Source: a virus
Virus record (IMG/VR): IMGVR_UViG_3300047509_000270
Location: 1-64,000 of that record
Length of the DNA: 64,000 nt
Reading direction: 5' to 3' (one strand)
Below are positions 15,937-23,593 of the stretch, piece by piece. How positions within the stretch are numbered: position 1 is the stretch's first letter; each line of letters starts with the position of its first letter. Made by a program: the position numbers and the translations under genes. Below the pieces are notes generated by a model that was given only the letters and a program-made list of their open reading frames with translations, ran no database searches and had not been told where the DNA came from.

Positions 15937-17205
15937 CTACTCCCACTTCAGGACGTTCTTCCTCACCTCCTCTTCAGTCGTTCCATGCGGGGTCGCGATG
16001 TACACGGTGTTCTGGCCGTCGCGAGCCATGTAGGCCAGTCCGGCTAAGACCTTGCCGAACTCCCCGTAAAGGAATTCGACTTGAGGTTTCCGGAGTTCCT
16101 TCGACGACTCGACGTCGTAGGCGCCGAGTAGGAGCGATTTCCCTTCTTGCTTCGTCGTGTACGGATGGACGTGTCCGTTCTCGGAGCAGCCTTGCTTCCG
16201 GCACTTCTTATTGGGATCCGGCCAGCGAATCTCGCTCCAGCGGGTCATCAGAACCTTGATATCCTCTGACGTCGCTTCCGGTTCCGACGGGTCAGGTTTG
16301 CCTGCCTTGAAGATCTGATGGAGCGCACCCATCGTGTCGGACTTCTCCGGATCCGACGAGGTCCCGAGACTCTCGGCGGCCTCCTTGACGGTCTCTGGAT
16401 CGGCGCTCGCGACGGTCTTGATCGCCTCGGCGGTCTTCTCGACGGGTGTCTGGTCCGGCACGATCAGGATCGGCTCGGTCGGCTCGGTGACCGGCGCGTC
16501 CGGAGCGTCCAGCATTTCGCCGACGTTCGGCTCGAAGAGTTCCTTATACACCCGCTTCTTCGTGACGTCGTGGACGGAATACTTTGGCATCCAGTCATAG
16601 CGGGTCTTCGTACATGCAACGAGGAACTTCGACTCCTTTGTTTTTTTATTTTCTTCCGTGAAGCACCTTAGCGCGATGTCGAATAGGTACTCCGTCTGCT
16701 TGTCGGCGTCGAGGAGGAACTCACCAGTCTTCTTTAGGATCTCTTCGCCAGCTTTGTTTGTCGTCTCGGAGTACTCGTCTTTCTCGCGGAACGACAGGAT
16801 GACGTTCATCGGAAGCTCGGTGAGCATTCCAAGGAATGCCGCGAAACGTCTCTTCTCTACGCCCCAATCTCCGCGGGTCATCGTCTCGTTACCGCGCTTG
16901 TTCTTGATGTAGTCGATGATGTCCTGGATCAGGTCCAGGTAGAAGACCGTCGCCGAGTCGATGACGAGCGTTTCGTAGACGCCAGGGTGCGTTCGGATCC
17001 AGGTCAGAATCGGCTCGAGCTGGCGCCAGCGGTTCGCGACCTTCACCTGAAAGTCGTACTTTCCGATGTACGGTTGGCTCCCCTTCTCGGAGTCGACAAG
17101 GCAGACCTTAGGGAAACTGAGCGCGAGCCGAGTCTTTCCAGTGCCGCCCTTCCCGAAGACGGCGATTTTTAGATACTTTTTCTGTTTGACTGGATCTTCA
17201 AACAC
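15937..17205 (-). CDS. Sak4-like RecA-fold ATPase, 422 aa
   Basis: Opens KYLKIAVFGKGGTGKTRLAL with Walker A GKGGTGKT at residues 18-25, then KVCLVDSEKGS and Walker B-like TLVIDSATVFY (Asp83), the layout of the AAA_24/Sak4 single-strand annealing/RecA-like family that works with a phage SSB in recombination and replication restart. The C-terminal third holds an unusual insert with KKCRKQGCSENGHVHPY (possible zinc site) and a Pro/Glu-rich linker (about 240-300). Its first 37 bases are overlapped by the end of the HNH gene upstream. Confidence 0.85.
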   Translation of the reverse strand: MFEDPVKQKKYLKIAVFGKGGTGKTRLALSFPKVCLVDSEKGSQPYIGKYDFQVKVANRWRQLEPILTWIRTHPGVYETLVIDSATVFYLDLIQDIIDYIKNKRGNETMTRGDWGVEKRRFAAFLGMLTELPMNVILSFREKDEYSETTNKAGEEILKKTGEFLLDADKQTEYLFDIALRCFTEENKKTKESKFLVACTKTRYDWMPKYSVHDVTKKRVYKELFEPNVGEMLDAPDAPVTEPTEPILIVPDQTPVEKTAEAIKTVASADPETVKEAAESLGTSSDPEKSDTMGALHQIFKAGKPDPSEPEATSEDIKVLMTRWSEIRWPDPNKKCRKQGCSENGHVHPYTTKQEGKSLLLGAYDVESSKELRKPQVEFLYGEFGKVLAGLAYMARDGQNTVYIATPHGTTEEEVRKNVLKWE

Positions 17206-17807
17206 CTAGCTTCCTCCTTCTTCTTCTTATCCCTTTGAAGTCTGATTTTTCTTACAGCAGGTCCTAATATTTCATTCATTTCCTCCACTGTAAAATCGTC
17301 TGATCTTACGTAATTGCACCAACCGCAACACGGAACTACATTTCTAATGGAGTAGCCTACTCGGTGATTTAGTCTGTCGAGACCAGTAGATGTCGCTGTG
17401 AGCTGAAGCTTGCAATATTGACACGGAAGAAGGATTAGAGCGTAGTACTTACTTTTGGATATTCTCCACGCTAACCCTCTTTTTTTTGCTGCGAACTTTG
17501 AATATGAGAATCTTGCGTATGGCGTTCTAAGCCATCTTCTGTGCCATATTCTTTTGCAAAGCCTTCCCTTTTTTGAAGAAAAAAATCTTGTTCGTGCCGC
17601 TTTAAGTACAGCTCTCCCATTTTTTGTTCTTCTGTATATAAAAAGGTACTTTCTATCCCACGATCTCTTGCATGGCGTACACCAGCCATGAAGCTTATCC
17701 TTATTCTTTTTACAGACAGAGAATTCTGTTAGTACTTTCTCTTTTTTACACTTAGAGCATCTCTTATGTGTTCTGTCTTTTATTGCTTTGAATCGTCCCA
17801 AAAACAC
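17169..17807 (-). CDS. HNH endonuclease (homing type), 212 aa
   Basis: The N-terminus KRCSKCKKEKVLTEFSVCKK, followed by WCTPCKRSW, is the zinc-finger opening shared by many phage HNH proteins. The core near residues 128-165 reads LPCQYCKLQLTATSTGLDRL, then VGYSIRNVVPCCGWCNYV, giving the catalytic Asp/Asn-His region and two zinc knuckles. It is strikingly AT-rich and Lys-rich compared with its neighbours. It sits between the DinG helicase and Sak4 genes and overlaps the Sak4 start, as expected for an intergenic homing endonuclease. Confidence 0.85.
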   Translation of the reverse strand: MFLGRFKAIKDRTHKRCSKCKKEKVLTEFSVCKKNKDKLHGWCTPCKRSWDRKYLFIYRRTKNGRAVLKAARTRFFSSKKGRLCKRIWHRRWLRTPYARFSYSKFAAKKRGLAWRISKSKYYALILLPCQYCKLQLTATSTGLDRLNHRVGYSIRNVVPCCGWCNYVRSDDFTVEEMNEILGPAVRKIRLQRDKKKKEEARCLKIQSNRKSI

Positions 17808-17851
17808 TTAAATTTCCTTCTTAAGCTCTGCTTTGTTTATCAATTACTGTC

Positions 17852-17868
17852 GTGACATAATATGTCAC
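17852..17868. promoter_or_regulatory. 17-bp palindrome GTGACATA-A-TATGTCAC
   Basis: Eight-base arms around one central A in the short gap between the DinG helicase stop and the HNH gene start. TATTAT inside it on the minus strand could act as a -10. The half TGTGACATA recurs just after the -10 box at 23135-23140. Possible operator. Confidence 0.4.
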
Positions 17869-17885
17869 AGCTTCGCATTAAATTT

Positions 17886-19634
17886 TTACCGCCGAATCTC
17901 CTTCGGCAGCTCACGCTTGAATGAAGCCTTCACCCAGTCAGGGATCATCGAGGCGTTCCGGAACAGCAGATTCTCGAATCCAGCGTCGAGAACGTACGTG
18001 AAGGACCAGTCCGTCTTACTGCGGGTAGTGCGGCCAAAGCTCTGCAACAGGTCAAGAATTGTCTTGTAGCTATACCACCTCGGGTCGCGCTCCATACGCT
18101 CCTTGACGATCTTGTCGCCGATCGAGGCGTACGGCATCTTCAGAACGACATTGAACCGACCGAGCTCATCGCGGAGGTCGACGCCCTCCTTCATCCCAGG
18201 GGAGACCAGGACGCTGTCCTCGCGCTCGGCGTGCGCCTGGAGCATCTCGTCCTTGTCGCCGTCGAACTGGTCGGCGAACAGGAAGCGAGGCGATGCGACC
18301 TCCTGCCGGAGATAGTTTGCGAGGTCGTGACTCTGCGTGTGGATCAGCCCGCGCTGACCGGCGTGGGCGGCGAGGATGGCGCGGACCATGCGAACAAGCT
18401 TCGGCTTCGTCTCGTCCAGCGTCTTCCGCGAGCAGTTTCCGGCGTACTTCAGGAAGATCGGCCGGTTCTCGACAGGGAAGTCGGAGTCCATCGAGACGAA
18501 GGCGACCGCCTTCGGATCGAGACCGAGTCCTTCCGACCAGATCCGGATGTCCAGGATCGTCCCGGACATCGCCAGCACGCGATCGGCGTGCCGGAACAGG
18601 AGATCCTCGGCGAAGTCCTTCGCGTAGAGCGGCCGAGCGACGATCTTCCGAGACGGATCACCGCGACGATCCTTGTAGGTGACAGTCTCGAGAACCCACT
18701 CGGTCTTGTCGAGGTACGTCATGAAGTTCGCCAGCTTCCCCTGGAGCTCCTTGAGCGCGTCTGCCTCGGCCTGGGAGAGGTCCTCGGGGACCTCCTCGGA
18801 GCCTTCCTCGGCGTCCTTCAGCGCATTGTCGATCTTCCGGAGCAGGTCGGTCTCGCGGAGCCAGTCGGCGAACTGAGCCTTCGAGGTGATCTCACGGTTT
18901 AGCCGGACACCGACGATCGAGAGAGACCATTCGCTCAGTTCGAGCGAAACGAAATTCATTAGATTCGACTCGGTCGTGTGGCACTCGTCGATCAGGAGGA
19001 GGTTTCGCTTCCCGAAGCGTCCGATCCGCTGTTGGAACAGGAACGACGAGAAGTTGAAGAGCGTGATCGGATGATCGGCGCAGCGCTGGAGCTGCGACCA
19101 GTAGGGGCACTTGTGACAGCTCGCGGGGAGTTCGAGCGAGACGGCGCGCTGCAGGATGCTCCGGTCGCTGGCGTCCGGCGGTGCGCCGGACTCGTCGACG
19201 CACGAGGACAGGATGCCTTTATTCTTCCGACGGCAGATGCCGTGTGCGGCGTCGAGGTTCTGGCCTTCAGCGTCCGGATGGTTGCAGGCGTAGTTCGCGC
19301 GCCCCATCAGGACCTCCATCTGGGGGCTCGGGAAGTCGCGCTCGTATTGGCGCTGGAGGATCTTGGCTGCAGTTGCGAAGTGCGTCCCGCCGATCTTCCT
19401 GGCGGCGTTTGCGAAGGTCATGCAGACGAAGCTCTTGCCGGAGCCGACCGGCATCTCGAGACCGACGACGCGTTTGCCATCGCGGAAGGCGGCGTTGATC
19501 TTCTTGATCGCCTCGACCTGCTGAGGTCGGGGAGTTTTCCCGGCCGGAAAGTACGTCAGGATCTCTTCGTCGGTGAACGTCCAAGGCGAAAGTGAATTCG
19601 TCGGCTTCGACGGGACTGCGGCGTGCGTGACCAC
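17886..19634 (-). CDS. DinG/XPD-like superfamily 2 helicase, 582 aa
   Basis: A GTG start at 19632-19634 has GGAGG seven bases upstream; the longer frame is Arg-rich leader. Motifs in order: PRPQQVEAIKKI (Q-like), MPVGSGKSF (Walker A, 61-68), a cysteine cluster (Cys117, Cys134, Cys145, Cys173, Cys176) as in the Fe-S domain of XPD/DinG, LLLIDECHT (DECH box, 213-220), RVLAMSGTI, RGLIHTQS, VLVSPGMKEGVDLR, and LLQSFGRTTRS (motif VI). These helicases unwind DNA 5'-3'. It is the first gene of the leftward replication operon behind a strong promoter. Confidence 0.9.
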   Translation of the reverse strand: MVTHAAVPSKPTNSLSPWTFTDEEILTYFPAGKTPRPQQVEAIKKINAAFRDGKRVVGLEMPVGSGKSFVCMTFANAARKIGGTHFATAAKILQRQYERDFPSPQMEVLMGRANYACNHPDAEGQNLDAAHGICRRKNKGILSSCVDESGAPPDASDRSILQRAVSLELPASCHKCPYWSQLQRCADHPITLFNFSSFLFQQRIGRFGKRNLLLIDECHTTESNLMNFVSLELSEWSLSIVGVRLNREITSKAQFADWLRETDLLRKIDNALKDAEEGSEEVPEDLSQAEADALKELQGKLANFMTYLDKTEWVLETVTYKDRRGDPSRKIVARPLYAKDFAEDLLFRHADRVLAMSGTILDIRIWSEGLGLDPKAVAFVSMDSDFPVENRPIFLKYAGNCSRKTLDETKPKLVRMVRAILAAHAGQRGLIHTQSHDLANYLRQEVASPRFLFADQFDGDKDEMLQAHAEREDSVLVSPGMKEGVDLRDELGRFNVVLKMPYASIGDKIVKERMERDPRWYSYKTILDLLQSFGRTTRSKTDWSFTYVLDAGFENLLFRNASMIPDWVKASFKRELPKEIRR

Positions 19635-19657
19635 AGGGCGCCTCCTTCTTCTCTCTC

Positions 19658-19688
19658 CGTCCGACGAGGTCCTCCCCCTCGTCGGACG
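19658..19688 (-). promoter_or_regulatory. Leader hairpin before the helicase gene
   Basis: Arms CGTCCGACGAGG (19658-19669) and CCTCGTCGGACG (19677-19688) pair perfectly across a 7-base loop. In the leftward transcript this stem ends about 20 bases before the ribosome binding site of 17886..19634, so it could act in attenuation or translation control. Confidence 0.5.
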
Positions 19689-19753
19689 AAGCCCCACTAG
19701 AGCCTTTGGGCCTCCGCGGCCCGTCCATCCGCGCACATACCGGCGCGTGATGT

Positions 19754-19834
19754 GTGGGCACCAGAGCCGGATGCGGATAGACCTCTACCCCGGCCGCGAA
19801 GGTTCAGAGACTCTATGCTGTATCTGGTGCCCAC
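19754..19834 (-). promoter_or_regulatory. Long-range inverted repeat at the 5' end of the leftward transcript
   Basis: GTGGGCACCAGA (19754-19765) pairs with TCTGGTGCCCAC (19823-19834), 12 bp, enclosing 57 bases. The right arm starts where the leftward transcript should begin, about seven bases after the -10, so the RNA would fold back at its very 5' end and protect it or form a riboregulator. The 81-base span recalls a tRNA in length only; no T-arm or D-arm fits. Confidence 0.5.
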
Positions 19835-19840
19835 GAAGGG

Positions 19841-19868
19841 AGTATAGCACTGGGAGGGGCCCTGTCAA
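19841..19868 (-). promoter_or_regulatory. Strong sigma70 promoter, leftward
   Basis: On the minus strand TTGACA (19863-19868), spacer of 16 bases, TATACT (19841-19846). This is the best consensus match found in the left half and should drive the helicase-ATPase-SSB-primase operon. Confidence 0.75.
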
Positions 19869-19904
19869 TGGAAAAAAGCACGAATATTCCGATTCGAAAT
19901 ACCT

Positions 19905-19932
19905 TGCCTTCCGCGGCCGGTGCTCATAATAA
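19905..19932 (+). promoter_or_regulatory. Possible rightward promoter
   Basis: TTGCCT, a 17-base spacer and TAATAA lie just before the ATG at 19945, which would give a very short leader; there is no clear ribosome binding site before that ATG. Modest consensus match. Confidence 0.35.
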
Positions 19933-19944
19933 TAGGCACTAGAA

Positions 19945-20199
19945 ATGGCACGACCACTCAAGCCGACCCTCCCGGTCAGTCTGAAGTGTCCCCTCAGCGG
20001 CGTGCAGATCGGCACGAAGGCCTTCGACGAGCACCTCGCGAATGCCTATCCGGCCAAGGGCGGCCAGTCGGTCTACGTCCTCTGCTACCCACACGGCTTC
20101 CAGGGATTCATCAATAACCCTACTATCGTGGAGCTCGTCAATGCCGAAGAAGAAAAAGCAAGAGTCCGCGCTGCCCGAGTCGCCCCTCGACCTTCCTGA
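19945..20199 (+). CDS. Hypothetical protein, 84 aa
   Basis: MARPLKPTLPVSLKCPLSGVQ opens a short protein whose centre (FDEHLANAYPAKGGQSVYVLCYPHGFQGFI) looks like a compact folded domain with two Cys. Its last 20 residues are basic and overlap the next gene by 59 bases in another frame, so the C-terminus may be less constrained. First gene of the rightward block. Family unknown. Confidence 0.5.
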   Translation: MARPLKPTLPVSLKCPLSGVQIGTKAFDEHLANAYPAKGGQSVYVLCYPHGFQGFINNPTIVELVNAEEEKARVRAARVAPRPS

Positions 20200-22234
20200 G
20201 GATCGTGGCGCCGAGACGACGACGCTCGTCGAGTCCGGAAACGGCGAGCGCGAGTCGGAGAGCCAGACCGAGCTCGTCGAGCGCGCCGATCTCGCCGAAC
20301 AGACCGAAGAGCCCGCGAAGATGAAAGTCCAGATCGAGGGGACCGCGTCCGCGGTCCGCGCGGCTGCGCGGAAAGTCGCCAACTCGCCCGCCCAGCGGCC
20401 CGCCCCGCCGCCCTCCGAGCCCGAGGAGCCGCCCGACAACACGGATGAGCTGCTCGCGGACCCGCGGAACATGGTCGTCGTCCGTCGTCAGCTCCCGAAG
20501 TCCGTCGAGCTGGGTGACGGCCGCCGGATCCGGACCGGCACGAAGATGCCTGAGCCGTATTCCTGCCCGACGACGCGCGAGGAGATCGAGAACGACGTTT
20601 TCGACAACTACGGCGGCTACAAGTACAAGTGCTCGATTCATCCGGCGACGACGAATGGCGAGAATACGCTGCTCGGCGCCTTCACGATCGAGCATCCGGA
20701 CGGCCCCGACACGATGCCGATCGTCGAGGGCCTCGATCTGAACGAGCAGCAGACCCAGGTGGACCCTCGCACGGCGCTCCACACGTCGAGCGGCGATTCG
20801 ACGATGCGAGACACGGACCCGTACGCGAAGATGCGCCAGGAGGCCGAGCTGCGTCTCGACCGTGCGAAGGCGAAGAAGGACGCCCTGCTGCTCGAGGCCG
20901 AGGCGAAAAAGATGGAGGCTGAGATCGAACGGATCGGGAAGGCCGACGCCGCCCCGGTCGTGCCTCCCGGCGAGTCCGACGAAGTGAGGAAGCTCCGCGA
21001 GCAGGTCGCCGAGAAGGACCGTCAGCTTGCCGAGAAGAAGATCGATGATCGCTTCGCGATGATCCAGAATTCCATCCTCGAGCTGACCAAGACGGTCACG
21101 ACGCTCGCGACCACGAAGCCCGCGGTGGTCGGCGAGGATCCGACGCTGAAGTTCATCATGAAGAAGATGGACAACGACGCGACGCAGATCAACACGCTGA
21201 TGACCGCGCTGACCGCGAAGGCCCCGGCCCCGGTCCATACGACCGGCGACGACCTCGACAAGTTCCTGAGCCGCGCCGAGAAACTGAAGGCGATCACGGG
21301 CGGCGGCGAGAAGAGCGGCGGCCGTCTGTCGGAGGTCGAGAACCGTCTGATCGACATCGCCTGGGAGAAGCTGAACGGCGGCGATGAGGGCGGTGGCGGC
21401 GACGAGAACGAGGACATCGGCAAGCTGGCCGTCAAGGAGTTCGCGCCGATCCTGAAGAGCTTCGTCGACAAGAAGATGGCCCAGGAAGCATCGACGACCG
21501 GTGCCGCACCGTCGCCCGAGCGCGAGAACCAGATCCGCGAGGAGGCCGCGAAGTTCGCCGTCCAGAAGATCGCCGAGAGTCTGCACGCGCAGGGCATCCA
21601 GCTGACGACCGGGCCCGACGGGAAGCTGCTCGCGATCACCGGCAAGCCGACCGGCAAGGTCACCGTCCCGCCGCGCCACGCCGGGACGAAGGTCATGTCC
21701 TCGCAGCAGACGCAGGGCGGCCTCGTCAAGAAGATCGCAATCACGCCGACCGACCTGATGAACAAGACGGAGCCGGAGCCGAAGCCCGAGGCGGAGGCAC
21801 CGACCGAAGGAGGCGAGGTGACGCACGGAGTGTTCCCGATGCTCGGCGATGGCGGGACGACGCTGAAGATCAAGTTCCCGATCCATCCCGGCGAGATGAA
21901 GTACGACCGGAAGACCTCCGTCGACTTCGTCCTGGCCGGTATCCGCTCGGAGATCCGTCAGCAGTTCCCCCAGAAGGCCGACGCGGGCAAGCAGGTCGAG
22001 AGCTACGTCCCCTCCGACGCGATCGAGTTCCTCGACGAGGACCTGCTGAACAAGCTCGAGGCGATCGACAGCGGTCCGCAGCTCGAGACGCTGCTCGCCG
22101 AGTCCGGCGGCGACCGCGCCCAGATCGACGAGATCAAGAAGTCCGGCGAGGACGAGGTCGTCGCGAGCTTCCTCCGGCGCATCATCAAGACGATCCAGAC
22201 CGAATGGGCGGTCCAGAAGAGACAGGGCAAGTAG
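20141..22234 (+). CDS. Long scaffold-like, coiled-coil protein, 697 aa
   Basis: The start MPKKKKQESALPESPLD is preferred (GGAG eight bases upstream). After an acidic, low-complexity N-terminus with a Pro-rich patch comes a small folded part (VELGDGRRIRTGTKMPEPYSC; FDNYGGYKYKCSIHPAT), then long heptad-rich helices (about 235-330), a Gly/Asp linker, and an Ala/Pro tail ending with an alpha-rich domain. Length, charge and position as the first large gene of the virion block suggest a scaffold or internal structural protein, but no family is recognised. Confidence 0.6.
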   Translation: MPKKKKQESALPESPLDLPEDRGAETTTLVESGNGERESESQTELVERADLAEQTEEPAKMKVQIEGTASAVRAAARKVANSPAQRPAPPPSEPEEPPDNTDELLADPRNMVVVRRQLPKSVELGDGRRIRTGTKMPEPYSCPTTREEIENDVFDNYGGYKYKCSIHPATTNGENTLLGAFTIEHPDGPDTMPIVEGLDLNEQQTQVDPRTALHTSSGDSTMRDTDPYAKMRQEAELRLDRAKAKKDALLLEAEAKKMEAEIERIGKADAAPVVPPGESDEVRKLREQVAEKDRQLAEKKIDDRFAMIQNSILELTKTVTTLATTKPAVVGEDPTLKFIMKKMDNDATQINTLMTALTAKAPAPVHTTGDDLDKFLSRAEKLKAITGGGEKSGGRLSEVENRLIDIAWEKLNGGDEGGGGDENEDIGKLAVKEFAPILKSFVDKKMAQEASTTGAAPSPERENQIREEAAKFAVQKIAESLHAQGIQLTTGPDGKLLAITGKPTGKVTVPPRHAGTKVMSSQQTQGGLVKKIAITPTDLMNKTEPEPKPEAEAPTEGGEVTHGVFPMLGDGGTTLKIKFPIHPGEMKYDRKTSVDFVLAGIRSEIRQQFPQKADAGKQVESYVPSDAIEFLDEDLLNKLEAIDSGPQLETLLAESGGDRAQIDEIKKSGEDEVVASFLRRIIKTIQTEWAVQKRQGK

Positions 22235-22259
22235 CCGAACCGAATACAGGAGAGAGACG

Positions 22260-22565
22260 ATGCCGCATCTCGAAGACAAACCGGTCCAGGATCTCATCAT
22301 CGACCAGATTCAGGAGATCTTCCGTCAGTCCTTCATCATGGGCGAGCGTGCCGTCCTGGAGGCCGCGAAGCGGAACGGACTGAGCGAGTCCGAGACGAAG
22401 GAACTCCTGATCGCGAACGGTCTCCCGATCGGCATGGAGTTCATGAAGCAGATCACGAACACCGCGCAGATCGTCGAGCGTGCCAACCCGAAGGACGTCG
22501 ACAAGATGATCGAGTCGATGGACCTCGTCCTCGACTACGTTCGCAAGAAGAACAAGCTCGACTGA
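22260..22565 (+). CDS. Hypothetical helical protein, 101 aa
   Basis: MPHLEDKPVQDLIIDQIQEIF begins an all-helical protein ending in DLVLDYVRKKNKLD. GAGAGAC precedes the ATG. Located between the scaffold-like gene and a GTG-started helical gene. Perhaps a small assembly chaperone; no family recognised. Confidence 0.6.
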   Translation: MPHLEDKPVQDLIIDQIQEIFRQSFIMGERAVLEAAKRNGLSESETKELLIANGLPIGMEFMKQITNTAQIVERANPKDVDKMIESMDLVLDYVRKKNKLD

Positions 22566-22586
22566 CGGGCACTCCTGAAAACTGAC

Positions 22587-22596
22587 CGTGTACACG
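22587..22596. promoter_or_regulatory. CGTGTACACG palindrome
   Basis: Exact copy followed by GAGAC, 13 bases before the GTG start of 22610..22951. The 18-base string GACCGTGTACACGGAGAC recurs at 55013-55030. Confidence 0.45.
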
Positions 22597-22609
22597 GAGA
22601 CCCGTCGAC

Positions 22610-22951
22610 GTGGAAAGTGAACAGGACGCGCTGCTCCGCAAGCAGCGCGAGCAGGTCATCCAGGCCTTCAGGGATCTTGCAACGGCGACGGCGAACCTCG
22701 TCGCGGCCACCTCGAACTCCGCCGCCGTCTCGAAGAAACAGATCGAGATCACGAACTCGCTGATCGACACGGCGGCCGGTCTCGCCGAGACGATCATGAT
22801 ACCGAAGGATGGACTCCGCGACGTCGTCGACGAGCTGATCGACGAGGTCCGCGGACTCCGCGAAGATCTCCGCGTCATCGTCCAGGCGAGCGGTCTGAAG
22901 TCGGCGCTGACCGGGCTGTTCGAGCAGCTCCCCCGAGGAAAGAAGTTGTGA
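22610..22951 (+). CDS. Hypothetical helical protein, 113 aa
   Basis: GTG start (MESEQDALLRKQREQVIQAF). Fully helical, with an Ala/Thr-rich first half, a Pro break at IMIPKDGLRD and an amphipathic C-terminal helix ending GLFEQLPRGKKL. It may bind a membrane or oligomerise. Its stop is one base from the GTG of the small zinc protein downstream. Confidence 0.55.
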   Translation: MESEQDALLRKQREQVIQAFRDLATATANLVAATSNSAAVSKKQIEITNSLIDTAAGLAETIMIPKDGLRDVVDELIDEVRGLREDLRVIVQASGLKSALTGLFEQLPRGKKL

Positions 22952-22952
22952 C

Positions 22953-23099
22953 GTGCGGTTCCTCCGATGGCTCCGTCAGGTCTGGTGCGGGATCCGTCGT
23001 GGACACGAGCCGCACGTCGAGAACGTCGCCGCGCTCTGGGGGAGGACGCGCTGGTGTAAGGTCTGTCGCCACTGCGGAACGGTTCTCGAAATTCTCTGA
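22953..23099 (+). CDS. Small zinc-knuckle protein, 48 aa
   Basis: GTG-started gene found by translation: MRFLRWLRQVWCGIRRGHEP, then WCKVCRHCGTVLEIL. C-x2-C-x2-C in a short C-terminal knuckle plus an earlier Cys-x5-His, as in many tiny phage proteins with the pattern W-C-x-x-C. GAGGAAAG lies about ten bases before the start. Function unknown. Confidence 0.5.
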   Translation: MRFLRWLRQVWCGIRRGHEPHVENVAALWGRTRWCKVCRHCGTVLEIL

Positions 23100-23111
23100 T
23101 TCCTATTTCCC

Positions 23112-23140
23112 TTGACAACTGAACCTTCTCGTCGCAGAAT
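23112..23140 (+). promoter_or_regulatory. Sigma70-like promoter before the virion genes
   Basis: TTGACA (23112-23117), a 17-base spacer and CAGAAT (23135-23140). It fires into a short leader that ends in a factor-independent terminator at 23181-23210. Confidence 0.6.
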
Positions 23141-23146
23141 GTGACA

Positions 23147-23210
23147 TAGAGATTTGGCGGATCGCCCGTACTGGGCGGAAAAGCCGCGGCGGAAACGCCG
23201 TGGCTTTTTT
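23147..23210 (+). ncRNA. Short leader/sRNA between promoter and terminator
   Basis: From the predicted start near 23147 to the T-run at 23210 there are about 64 bases and no gene. The RNA contains a small hairpin CGCCC-GTACT-GGGCG (about 23163-23177) and the terminator stem. A near-identical copy of the first part (GGCGGATCGCCCGTCCTGGG) lies at 23411-23430, and a looser one at about 35680-35715. Either an attenuator for the genes downstream or a small RNA. Confidence 0.45.
23181..23210 (+). terminator. Rho-independent terminator
   Basis: Stem AAGCCGCGGCG (23181-23191), GAAA tetraloop, CGCCGTGGCTT (23196-23206) with one G-U pair, then T6 to 23210. The clearest terminator in the window; it lies upstream of the Com-like gene, so read-through or antitermination would be needed for expression from 23112. 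Confidence 0.8.
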
Positions 23211-23227
23211 CGTATGGGATACGAAAG

Positions 23228-23410
23228 ATGCCTGAGAGCAGCACGGTCGGCGGGGACCTTCGGTGTCCGGCCTGCGCGAACTGGATCCTGAGAGGATCGT
23301 TCGAGGGTGGGCTGAACCTGAAGTGCGGCAACAAGAGATGTGCCGCGCAGCTCCTGGTGGAGATGCGGTCCGGTAAGCCGACGATCACCGTGCTCTCGAC
23401 GAGAAAGTAG
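23228..23410 (+). CDS. Com-like zinc-finger protein, 60 aa
   Basis: MPESSTVGGDLRCPACANWI is followed by LRGSFEGGLNLKCGNKRC and VEMRSGKPTITV. The pattern L-R-C-P-x-C-x(4)-L-x-x-G ... L-x-x-K-C is that of the Com family; phage Mu Com is a zinc-finger RNA-binding translational activator of mom. Here the gene is flanked on both sides by copies of the same hairpin (23160-23178 and 23411-23431), which could be its RNA target. The RBS is weak (ACGAAAG). Confidence 0.75.
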   Translation: MPESSTVGGDLRCPACANWILRGSFEGGLNLKCGNKRCAAQLLVEMRSGKPTITVLSTRK

Positions 23411-23431
23411 GCGGATCGCCCGTCCTGGGCG
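23411..23431 (+). repeat. Second copy of the GGCGGATCGCCCGT hairpin
   Basis: GGCGGATCGCCCGTCCTGGGCGG differs from the copy at 23156-23178 by one base, in the loop; it directly follows the stop of the Com-like gene and begins the leader of the transglutaminase-fold gene. Confidence 0.6.
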
Positions 23432-23527
23432 GACAGCCTGGAGAGATCCAGGGAGCGCAATGCGCTGTTCGCCCGAACTCGCCGCTCACGACAAAGCTCT
23501 CCTTTCCAACTTCGTTCCTTCTTCTCC

Positions 23528-23561
23528 GTGGGAGCTCAGTTCCAAAAAGCTGAGCTCCCAC
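23528..23561 (+). promoter_or_regulatory. 12-bp hairpin before 23594..25201
   Basis: GTGGGAGCTCAG (23528-23539), loop TTCCAAAAAG, CTGAGCTCCCAC (23550-23561), ending about 20 bases before the GGAGG ribosome binding site. No U-run; it looks like an mRNA-stabilising or translation-control stem. Confidence 0.5.
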
Positions 23562-23593
23562 GACCCCTATACCGACCTCGCCGGAGGCTCCCG

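Larger units (their letters stand above)
19635..19944. other. Divergent control region between leftward and rightward blocks
   Basis: A 310-base gap without a gene. It contains the leftward promoter at 19841-19868, a leader with two long inverted repeats (19754-19834 and 19658-19688), and a possible rightward promoter near 19905-19932 just before the ATG at 19945. It separates the replication block from the virion block. Confidence 0.7.

Noticed and set aside
19754-19834. tRNA-like length with complementary ends
   Set aside because: A 12-bp stem instead of 7, no T-arm or anticodon arm in either direction; better explained as a leader inverted repeat.
20138-22300. 720-codon minus-strand open frame over the scaffold-like gene
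   Set aside because: Leu/Arg/Asp shadow of the GC-rich rightward gene; no family-like features.
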